From assembly GCA_003153915.1 (NCBI GenBank), contig PMBX01000101.1, forward strand, positions 1 through 7,295: DNA of 7,295 nt, given 5' to 3'. Positions 1 through 4,770 of the stretch are shown in pieces; the first letter of the stretch is position 1, and every line of letters starts with the position of its first letter. Source of the DNA: Phycisphaerales bacterium (lineage in GTDB: Bacteria > Planctomycetota > Phycisphaerae > SM23-33). A program made the translations under genes and the position numbers. The notes beneath the pieces are model-generated. The model saw nothing but the letters and a program-made list of their open reading frames with translations. It ran no database searches and was not told the origin of the DNA.

Positions 1-207
1 TACGTACCGGTCGGCCTGATAGCCTTCGCCCGCTGGTTCTATGGCGTGCAGCACTCGGCTGATCGTATCCATGCGCTGCCGAACCTCATCCTTGAAGCTT
101 ACGTTGTGGGTCCGGCGATACTCGGGGTGGAGGTTGCTAAGTTCCTGCTCCAGTATGAGGCGCAAGGTCGCGACGTCTTCCTCAGAAAGCTTTACATCAA
201 CGATCAT
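1..207 (-). CDS. Small protein of unknown function, N-terminal part (runs off left edge)
   Basis: I do not recognise a named family. The minus-strand frame opens at an ATG (205-207) and stays open for 69 codons to the window edge, so the C-terminus is missing. A strong Shine-Dalgarno GGAGGA (214-219) lies 6 nt upstream and a perfect TATAAT (246-251) lies further upstream, so the start is well supported. The visible protein is charged and looks mostly helical. It begins MIVDVKLSEEDVATLRLILE and continues with a second helix-like stretch rich in R, D and E. No membrane segment, signal peptide or cysteine pair is seen. It is a small soluble protein by appearance; similar short acidic helical proteins are common in planctomycete-type genomes (recalled, not checked). 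It lies 117 nt downstream of the metal-exporter gene on the same strand but seems to have its own promoter. Confidence 0.7.
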   Translation of the reverse strand, partial: MIVDVKLSEEDVATLRLILEQELSNLHPEYRRTHNVSFKDEVRQRMDTISRVLHAIEPAGEGYQADRYV

Positions 208-208
208 C

Positions 209-266
209 TCGGGTCCTCCCCAGAAATGTGTTCTCCTGTCAATGCATTATAGTCCCCCAGACCCGA
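209..266. repeat. 7-bp inverted repeat bracketing the -10 box and RBS of the small gene
   Basis: TCGGGTC at 209-215 is the exact reverse complement of GACCCGA at 260-266. The arms bracket the TATAAT box and touch the ribosome binding site. One arm lies upstream of the predicted transcription start, so an RNA hairpin is unlikely. A DNA operator is possible, as is chance in GC-rich sequence. Confidence 0.25.
246..251 (-). promoter_or_regulatory. Probable -10 box for the small gene at 1-207
   Basis: On the minus strand this reads TATAAT, a perfect sigma-70 -10 hexamer. It would place a transcription start near 239, about 30 nt before the ATG at 207. No good -35 hexamer sits at the usual spacing; the 17-nt position reads CGCATA. 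The call therefore rests on the -10 box and its well-placed gene start. Confidence 0.4.
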
Positions 267-324
267 TCTATGCGGAAGAAGTGGACGAAAACCTCGGTAT
301 TTCCAACGTGGCGTCCGTGGCCTG

Positions 325-1278
325 TCACTCTGCCGGTGAGGCCGACTTCCCATTTGGCGGTTTGGCGGACCCAATGATAGTCCCGCAGCTTCCGTCGCAT
401 GGCTCGACATGCATGAATACCCTGGATTCGGGGAATTCGCTCTTAATGCGAGCCACCACGTCGTCGGCAATGGAGTGTGAATCCTTGACAGACATGTCCG
501 GATGGACCAGCAGGTGCAACTCGATGAACCGCATCGGACCGCTCCTGCGCGTGCGGAGCTTGTGGGCGCCGCAGACGGCCGGACGCATCTCGTTGACCAT
601 CCGCATGATCCGCTGTTCCTCTTCGGCTGGCAGGCTCGCGTCAAGCAGGTCTCGCAGAGATTGCACCGTCAGATCGTAGGCGGCCTTGAGGATCATCGTC
701 GCCACGACAAGAGCCGCCAGCGGGTCCACCCAAAAAATATTCGTCCCGGAGAAGTATCGACGGCCCAAAGCGATAGCGCCCAAGCCGGCCATGACACCCG
801 CCGAGGTATAAACGTCGGTCCTAAGATGCCACGCGTCGGCCTGAAGGGCGACCGAATGAGTTCGGTTGCCCACGCGGAAAAGCATATGCGATACGACGAT
901 GTTCACCACGACTGAAAACAGCATCACCGCCGCGCCCCAGCCGGGGGACTCCAGCGGGTGGGGATGCAGCAGCTTCTTGACCGCCTCATGGATAATCCAT
1001 CCGGCGGCCAGGAAGATCAGCAACGCCTCCACCGCAGCGGAGATGTTCTCTACCTTGCCGTGGCCGAATTGGTGCCGTGCATCCGCGGGCCGGCCGGAGG
1101 TGCGCACGGCCACAAAGGCGATAACAGCCGCAAGGAGGTCCACGGCGGAATGAGCTGCCTCGGAGATGACGGAAACCGACCCGGTTGCAAATCCCACCAC
1201 GACCTTCAACAGCACCAGGCAGGCGTTGGAGAAAATCGACAGCAGCGCTACGGACGTTTTCTGGCGATGCGGATCCAT
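325..1278 (-). CDS. Cation diffusion facilitator (CDF) family divalent metal exporter
   Basis: The product is an inner-membrane proton-coupled antiporter of the CDF family (CzcD/ZitB/FieF type), exporting Zn2+ or similar divalent metals. It has 317 residues, normal for the family. The first transmembrane helix begins near residue 10. TM2 carries H43xxxD47 in SEAAHSAVD and TM5 carries H151xxxD155 in ADAWHLRTD. The FGHGK motif is at 71-75 and the TM6-like WVDPLAALVVA at 183-193. The cytoplasmic domain from about 205 has the family histidines H239, H255, H268 and H290, ending in MHVEP. An HxxxD pair in both TM2 and TM5 is the pattern of Zn/Cd-preferring members, whereas FieF has Asp-Asp in TM2; specificity is inferred from this. 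ATG 1276-1278 was chosen because it starts just before the conserved region; an upstream GTG-type extension to 1365 has no family similarity. A weak AGGG lies upstream. Confidence 0.93.
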   Translation of the reverse strand: MDPHRQKTSVALLSIFSNACLVLLKVVVGFATGSVSVISEAAHSAVDLLAAVIAFVAVRTSGRPADARHQFGHGKVENISAAVEALLIFLAAGWIIHEAVKKLLHPHPLESPGWGAAVMLFSVVVNIVVSHMLFRVGNRTHSVALQADAWHLRTDVYTSAGVMAGLGAIALGRRYFSGTNIFWVDPLAALVVATMILKAAYDLTVQSLRDLLDASLPAEEEQRIMRMVNEMRPAVCGAHKLRTRRSGPMRFIELHLLVHPDMSVKDSHSIADDVVARIKSEFPESRVFMHVEPCDGSCGTIIGSAKPPNGKSASPAE

Positions 1279-1310
1279 GACGACCCTTGATGCAGGATTT
1301 TCGGTCCCAC

Positions 1311-1325
1311 CGGGTCTTGGACCCG
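1311..1325 (-). other. Short perfect hairpin in the 5' leader of the metal exporter gene
   Basis: CGGGTC (1311-1316) and GACCCG (1320-1325) form a 6-bp stem with a 3-nt loop. It lies 32 nt before the exporter start and inside the leader if the promoter at 1392-1421 is used. It could influence translation or mRNA stability. I see no recognised metal riboswitch around it. Confidence 0.3.
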
Positions 1326-1391
1326 CTGCCCGTCGCCAGGCCCGACCGCGCCCGGACAACTCCACCGGGCCGTCTGTTCCGCACGATGCCT

Positions 1392-1421
1392 CATATACCC
1401 CAGGAGCAACCCGCCCGTCAA
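1392..1421 (-). promoter_or_regulatory. Possible sigma-70 promoter for the metal exporter gene
   Basis: On the minus strand TTGACG (1416-1421) is followed after 18 nt by TATATG (1392-1397). The -35 matches consensus at 5 of 6 and the -10 at 4 of 6. It lies in the 171-nt gap after queD and would give a leader of about 105 nt. Apart from this and the hairpin at 1311-1325, nothing else is evident in the gap. Confidence 0.35.
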
Positions 1422-1449
1422 CTGGGTCATCCCCTGGTTTCTGGGACTC

Positions 1450-1821
1450 TCAGCGGCCCCGATAGGTACATCGAGAGGTGTCTGATTCCCAAACAGTTAC
1501 AGCCGTCAGCCCCGCCAGCCCCGCCCGAATTTTCTCAAAAAGATATTCGGCGATTCGCTCGCTGGTGGGGTTGTCCAGGCCCGCAAGGTCGTTTAGACAC
1601 TGGTGGTCCAGAACAGCCAGGACAGGTTCGACAAGCCGTTTGATCTCCCCGAAATCCATCACCCATCCGGTCTGTTGTCCAACCGGCCCGGCCACATGGA
1701 CATCCACGCGATAGTTGTGGCCGTGAAGGCGGGCGCACTTGTGCCCTACCGGAACGTTGGGCAGGCGGTGAGCCGCCTCGAAATAAAACGTTTTGATGAC
1801 TTCGGCATTCATGGTCGTCAT
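1450..1821 (-). CDS. queD: 6-carboxy-5,6,7,8-tetrahydropterin synthase QueD
   Basis: QueD converts 7,8-dihydroneopterin triphosphate to 6-carboxytetrahydropterin in the cytoplasm, the second step towards preQ0 and queuosine. Numbered from the ATG at 1821 (123 residues, normal for the family), the zinc ligands are H18 in FEAAHRLPN and H33 and H35 in RLHGHNY. The catalytic cysteine is C29 in GHKCARLHGH. The Asp-His pair lies in VLDHQCLND and the conserved Glu in TVWESD near the C-terminus. The start is uncertain: GTG 1827, ATG 1821 and ATG 1812 are all in frame. AGGTGG just upstream overlaps the region; 1821 is a compromise, and 1812 gives an N-terminus closest to typical QueD proteins. It follows queE on the same strand, so the two probably serve one pathway, but a palindromic element separates them. 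No queC or folE is visible here. Confidence 0.93.
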   Translation of the reverse strand: MTTMNAEVIKTFYFEAAHRLPNVPVGHKCARLHGHNYRVDVHVAGPVGQQTGWVMDFGEIKRLVEPVLAVLDHQCLNDLAGLDNPTSERIAEYLFEKIRAGLAGLTAVTVWESDTSRCTYRGR

Positions 1822-1866
1822 ATCCACCTGGAACGAATTTTAGGGCATTTTAAGTTTGGGTGACGG

Positions 1867-1891
1867 CGCGGCGGGGCTCCGTCCCGCCGCG
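1867..1891. other. GC-rich stem-loop 1 of the nested palindrome
   Basis: CGCGGCGGG (1867-1875) pairs perfectly with CCCGCCGCG (1883-1891), a 9-bp stem around the 7-nt loop GCTCCGT. No T-tract follows on either strand, so it is not a standard intrinsic terminator. It may still stabilise or attenuate a queE-queD transcript. Confidence 0.75.
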
Positions 1892-1908
1892 AATTCAAGC
1901 ACATTTTG

Positions 1909-1935
1909 GGCTGGCGGGACAGAGCCCCGCCAGCC
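1909..1935. other. GC-rich stem-loop 2 of the nested palindrome
   Basis: GGCTGGCGGG (1909-1918) pairs perfectly with CCCGCCAGCC (1926-1935), a 10-bp stem around the 7-nt loop ACAGAGC. The core is an inverted copy of stem-loop 1 with one substitution in the loop. The outermost stem bases differ between the copies but remain paired in each. No T-tract follows. Confidence 0.75.
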
Positions 1936-1985
1936 AGGTGCAAACATCCAAAGTTAAACCGCTCTAATCGTCGCAAGACAGCCAT

Positions 1986-2642
1986 TTAAACACCGCGTTG
2001 CTTGTCCGGCCAGATGATCTTATGCAGTTGTAATCCCAGCCGTGCGTCCAGACCATCGGCGAGGATCCATCGGGCCAACTCCGCCGGCGCCAAAGCGCCC
2101 CAGACGGGCGAGAAAATAACCTCGCATCGCCCCGCCAGCTTGTGGTCACCGACGGCGCGGGTGGCAAAATCATAATCGTTCCGGTCCGCTAGCACGAACT
2201 TCACTTCGTCCCGGCCGGTCAAGCTGGCGACATTGGACCATAGGTTGTACCCCTCCTGGCCGCTAGAGGGGCACTTGAAGTCTACTATCCTGGCCACCCG
2301 CGGATCGACGGTGGAGATGTCCAGCGAGCCGTTGGTCTCCAAGAGCGTCTGATAGCCTTTATCACAGAGCCGCCGCAGCAGTTCCAAGCACATCGGCTGG
2401 GCCAGCGGCTCCCCGCCGGTCACCTCCACACGTCGGCAGCCCAACTCCCCGACGCGGCCCAGGACATCCTCCAGGCCCATCGGCTCGCCGCCGGCCTGGG
2501 CATACGGCGTGTCGCACCAGTTGCATCGCAGGTTGCAGCCGCCCAGGCGCACCAGCGTACAGGGCAGGCCCGTGCGGCTGCCCTCGCCCTGAATACTGTG
2601 AAATATTTCGACGACCGATAGAGTCTCCGGCATGAGTGCCAT
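1986..2642 (-). CDS. queE: 7-carboxy-7-deazaguanine synthase QueE (radical SAM)
   Basis: QueE is a radical S-adenosylmethionine enzyme that rearranges 6-carboxytetrahydropterin, the QueD product, into 7-carboxy-7-deazaguanine (CDG), the substrate of QueC on the way to preQ0. The 218-residue protein has the [4Fe-4S] motif C36-x3-C40-x2-C43 in GGCNLRCNWCDT. The SAM-binding TGGEPL motif is at 75-80, LLETNGS at 100-106 and DFKCPSSG at 121-128. The N-terminal EIFHSIQGEGSRTG segment and C-terminal LQLHKIIWPD are also typical of QueE. The ATG at 2642 has GAGG (2648-2651) 5 nt upstream and was preferred to an in-frame ATG at 2633. It is the first gene of the minus-strand group and is divergent from the glycosyltransferase gene. 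Family and function are secure from motifs; use of the product for tRNA queuosine rather than DNA modification is assumed. Confidence 0.95.
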   Translation of the reverse strand: MALMPETLSVVEIFHSIQGEGSRTGLPCTLVRLGGCNLRCNWCDTPYAQAGGEPMGLEDVLGRVGELGCRRVEVTGGEPLAQPMCLELLRRLCDKGYQTLLETNGSLDISTVDPRVARIVDFKCPSSGQEGYNLWSNVASLTGRDEVKFVLADRNDYDFATRAVGDHKLAGRCEVIFSPVWGALAPAELARWILADGLDARLGLQLHKIIWPDKQRGV

Positions 2643-2697
2643 TGTAGCCTCAGAGGCGATCGCGATTCCATGAGCATAGTTACGACGGTTTACCCCG

Positions 2698-2779
2698 CCG
2701 CGAACACGCGACCTTTCTTCGCTGTTCTATGTTCCAGATTCCGTTTTTCTTTGTTCGTCCGGTTCGCGTGAGTTCGCGG
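2698..2779. repeat. Spaced inverted repeat in the queE / glycosyltransferase divergent spacer
   Basis: CCGCGAACACGCG (2698-2710) recurs in inverted form at 2765-2779, interrupted only by two extra bases, with 54 nt between the arms. The right arm also contains GTTCGCG twice, 10 nt apart (2762-2768 and 2772-2778), about one helical turn. The remainder of the 205-nt spacer holds no gene, and I could not pick out a convincing promoter in either direction. The repeat might be a regulator-binding site or the remnant of a dispersed intergenic repeat. Confidence 0.35.
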
Positions 2780-2820
2780 CCAATAATGCCATATCAAGAG
2801 TGGAACCCTGTTGTGCGCCT

Positions 2821-2833
2821 GCCCCCGCGGGGC
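2821..2833 (+). other. GC hairpin abutting the glycosyltransferase ribosome binding site
   Basis: GCCCC and GGGGC form a 5-bp stem with a 3-nt loop; the core CCCCGCGGGG is a perfect palindrome. It ends 2 nt before the AGGA Shine-Dalgarno (2836-2839), which lies 8 nt before the ATG at 2848. A stem here could affect ribosome access. Confidence 0.3.
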
Positions 2834-2847
2834 TTAGGATGGCCGAC

Positions 2848-4158
2848 ATGAGGCCCCGAATTCTGCGACTGATCCTGTTGGTGGCGATGGTTGCTCGCCT
2901 GGCGGTGTTGGCTTTTGCGTGGAAGGCCCCCCATCGCCTGGAGACGCCGGATTCCGCCGGATACATCAATCTTTCGGCCTCGCTTATCGAGGATGGGCGA
3001 TTCGAGTCCGACGGGCAGGCGGAAATCAACCGCACGCCGGGGTATCCCTTCTTCCTGGCCTTCTCCTCCGCATTGGGCAATCATGCCCACCATGCGGCGG
3101 CGCTGGTCCAGGTCCTGCTGGATGTGACACTGGTATACCTGACGTTCCTTCTGGGCTGGATGCTCGGCGGCGATCAGCGGACGGGGTGGATCGCCGCGGC
3201 ATTCCAGGCGGTCTCCCCCCTGGCCGTCGCCGGCAGCGTGCGGATTCTCTCGGACAGCCTGTTTGCCTTTCTGTTGATCCTGTCGCTGTTGCTGATTGTT
3301 TTCCACATTCGGCTCGGGCGGCGGTGGGCGCTAGTCGCCGCGGCAGTGACGATGGGCGCGGCCTGTTACGTCAGGCCGGCGGGAATGGCCTTTGGCGTCA
3401 TCTGTGTCTTGGTTTTGTTGTCCCGGCGATGGTTCGCCCGCGCGGGGCTGTTCGCGGCCATCCTGGCGGCCTGCCTGTCCCCGTGGGTCGTTCGCAATGC
3501 TATCGTGGCCGAATATGCCGGATTCTCCAGTGTCGCCGGGGACAGCTTGTATTTCTTCGCCGTCGCGGACCTTATCGCCGCCGACGAGGGGATCGACCCG
3601 GACGACGCGCGTAGCCAACTCAAACGTATCGACCTGCGCGAGAACATCGACAGGGCGCCTGGTCCCGCGGCCAATTTCCGTTTGAAACTGGCGCTCCAGG
3701 CAATCGGCCAGCGCCCCTGGCTGTACGCCAAGACGCATCTGAAGGGCTGCGTGGGCTTCTTTCTGCCCGGATCGACCGACGTGCTGGAAGTCTGCGGTGT
3801 CACCACGGGTAATCGGGGAACCTTGGACGTGCTCCACAAAGATGGCCCACTGGCGGCCTGGCGGCATTATTTTGGCGACAACATACCAGCTATGGTTTTC
3901 GTGGCGGCCACCGGCGTGCTGCTGCTTGGGCAGTACCTGGGCGTGATCCTTTGCGCGGTCCGCCGGTTCGGCCGGTCGATGCCCGCGGAGGCCTGGCTGC
4001 TGGCGGTGGTCGTTATCGTCGCGGCGATACTGCCCGGACCGTACGGATTGCCCCGATATCGCATCCCCGTGGAACCGGTATTGGCCGTTTCAGCCGCCCT
4101 GGGCTTCACCCGCTCGCGGCGAGGCCACTCCCCAGCTAAACCGGCGCCGAGCACGTAA
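2848..4158 (+). CDS. GT39/ArnT-like multispanning membrane glycosyltransferase
   Basis: This is an integral membrane protein of the GT-C fold, resembling family 39 (dolichyl-phosphate-mannose-protein mannosyltransferase / PMT_2), which transfers sugars from polyprenyl-phosphate donors outside the cytoplasmic membrane. It has 436 residues. A first membrane helix spans about 8-25. The following loop carries PDSAGY (34-39), whose Asp matches the catalytic Asp of the fold, and RTPGYPFFLA (62-71), a hallmark of these proteins. Further hydrophobic segments lie near 84-106, 113-130, 137-153, 160-190, 199-217, 347-370 and 382-396. YVRPAG (174-179), SPWVVRN (211-217) and LPRYRIPVEP (401-410) are typical later motifs. 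ATG 2848 was chosen over 2800 and 2839 because AGGA sits 8 nt upstream and the N-terminus then begins with positive charges before the helix. Substrate is unknown. It stands alone on the plus strand and converges on the next gene. Confidence 0.82.
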   Translation: MRPRILRLILLVAMVARLAVLAFAWKAPHRLETPDSAGYINLSASLIEDGRFESDGQAEINRTPGYPFFLAFSSALGNHAHHAAALVQVLLDVTLVYLTFLLGWMLGGDQRTGWIAAAFQAVSPLAVAGSVRILSDSLFAFLLILSLLLIVFHIRLGRRWALVAAAVTMGAACYVRPAGMAFGVICVLVLLSRRWFARAGLFAAILAACLSPWVVRNAIVAEYAGFSSVAGDSLYFFAVADLIAADEGIDPDDARSQLKRIDLRENIDRAPGPAANFRLKLALQAIGQRPWLYAKTHLKGCVGFFLPGSTDVLEVCGVTTGNRGTLDVLHKDGPLAAWRHYFGDNIPAMVFVAATGVLLLGQYLGVILCAVRRFGRSMPAEAWLLAVVVIVAAILPGPYGLPRYRIPVEPVLAVSAALGFTRSRRGHSPAKPAPST

Positions 4159-4206
4159 CGCCGCCCCGCCACCACTCCTGTCATCTCTCCAGCGGGCAAG
4201 CCCGTA

Positions 4207-4635
4207 TCAGTACCACACCATCACGATGACGTTCGGCTCGCTGTGCTTGCCTTCCATCATCCCGACGACGTGTCCGACCTGCTTGACCTCCACCTGCTCG
4301 GAATCCAGCCAGTCGTTGATCTGGTTCTCCATGTACTCCATGGAGGATTCGGCGACCTTGCAGTGGAACAAGCGGCAGCGCGTGGCGCCCTGGCCGTTGA
4401 AGTTCAAGGGTCGCTTGAACTGGGCCTTGCGGGCGGCCTCCATGGAGGACTTAATCACCTTGGCTGCCGAGGCGGAAGCCGCCGATGCCGACGCCACCTG
4501 GGGCAGGACCGCCGTGGGCGCCGCAACCGCGGGTTTAACCGCCTGGGCGACACTGGCGGCGGGCTTTGGTGGCTCGTTGCTCGCCAAAATAGGTTCGTCT
4601 TCCAGGGGAATGGCGAAATCTTCATCCACTGACAT
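4207..4635 (-). CDS. Protein of unknown function with acidic N-terminus, Ala/Pro linker and conserved-looking C-terminal domain
   Basis: I cannot name a family. The 142-residue protein has three parts: an acidic start (1-21), an Ala/Pro/Val/Ser-rich linker (about 22-60), and a compact C-terminal domain (about 72-142). The last contains RCRLFHCK (86-93), YMENQINDWLD (101-111) and EGKHSEPNVIVMVWY at the extreme end. The C-terminal part looks like a small alpha/beta domain that I associate with hypothetical proteins of planctomycetes (memory only). No signal peptide or membrane segment is seen. Cysteines 87 and 92 (RCRLFHC) are spaced CxxxxC; metal binding is not indicated by anything else. ATG 4635 was chosen over the in-frame TTG 4641 because GGGAG (4643-4647) lies 7 nt upstream. 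A near-consensus promoter precedes it, suggesting constitutive and possibly strong expression. It is monocistronic, converging with the glycosyltransferase gene and divergent from the glycosidase gene. Confidence 0.75.
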   Translation of the reverse strand: MSVDEDFAIPLEDEPILASNEPPKPAASVAQAVKPAVAAPTAVLPQVASASAASASAAKVIKSSMEAARKAQFKRPLNFNGQGATRCRLFHCKVAESSMEYMENQINDWLDSEQVEVKQVGHVVGMMEGKHSEPNVIVMVWY

Positions 4636-4692
4636 AATCAAACTCCCGAGTCAAGAGTTGAAAAAACGCGACAAGACATGTATCAAGACATT

Positions 4693-4720
4693 ATTATAGC
4701 CCTTGGGAGAGCCTCGTCAA
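4693..4720 (-). promoter_or_regulatory. Near-consensus sigma-70 promoter for the unknown-function gene
   Basis: On the minus strand TTGACG (4715-4720) is followed after 16 nt by TATAAT (4693-4698). The -35 matches at 5 of 6 and the -10 at 6 of 6. Transcription would start near 4686, giving a leader of about 50 nt before the ATG at 4635. This is the best promoter in the window. Confidence 0.7.
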
Positions 4721-4770
4721 GCAAACTGTTCCACGCGGCCAGGCCCCAGGGCAATGTAAGGTAATCGACG

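Larger units (their letters stand above)
1840..1967. repeat. 128-bp nested inverted-repeat element between queE and queD
   Basis: The outer arms 1840-1862 and 1945-1967 are imperfect inverted repeats, matching at 18 of 23 positions when one is reverse complemented. Inside them, 1870-1888 and 1913-1931 are inverted copies of each other matching at 18 of 19 positions, and each is also part of its own hairpin. The centre, 1889-1912, is unpaired. The whole block can fold either as one long cruciform or as two separate stem-loops. No open reading frame or transposase lies within it. The layout resembles REP/BIME-type palindromic repeats or a MITE-like miniature element. It ends 18 nt before the chosen queD start, so it would form most of any queD leader or the queE-queD intercistronic RNA. 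Confidence 0.75.

Noticed and set aside
41..1290. Several plus-strand open frames of 68-212 codons opposite the metal exporter and the small gene
   Set aside because: They lie antisense to conserved coding sequence, lack family resemblance and have compositions expected of shadow frames.
1279..1449. Possible metal-sensing (NiCo/czcD-type) riboswitch upstream of the exporter
   Set aside because: Fragments such as GGAACAG and GGGCAG caught the eye, but I could not fit the four-helix junction or the spacing of the conserved segments. A covariance-model search would settle it.
1867..1935. Reading the two GC hairpins as intrinsic terminators
   Set aside because: No run of T follows either stem on either strand, and the inverted-copy relationship plus the outer arms is better explained by a palindromic repeat.
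1450..2642. Idea that queD/queE belong to a 7-deazaguanine DNA-modification (Dpd) island
   Set aside because: No dpd-type genes, phage genes or restriction partners are visible. The neighbours are a metal exporter and glycan genes, so ordinary queuosine synthesis is the simpler reading.
2656..2663. GCGATCGC palindrome upstream of queE, reminiscent of the cyanobacterial HIP1 octamer
   Set aside because: I noticed only this copy, and nothing else suggests a cyanobacterium; expected by chance in GC-rich DNA.
4193..4204. CGGG-CAAG-CCCG mini-hairpin between the convergent glycosyltransferase and unknown-function genes
   Set aside because: The stem is only 4 bp with no T-tract; too weak to call a terminator.
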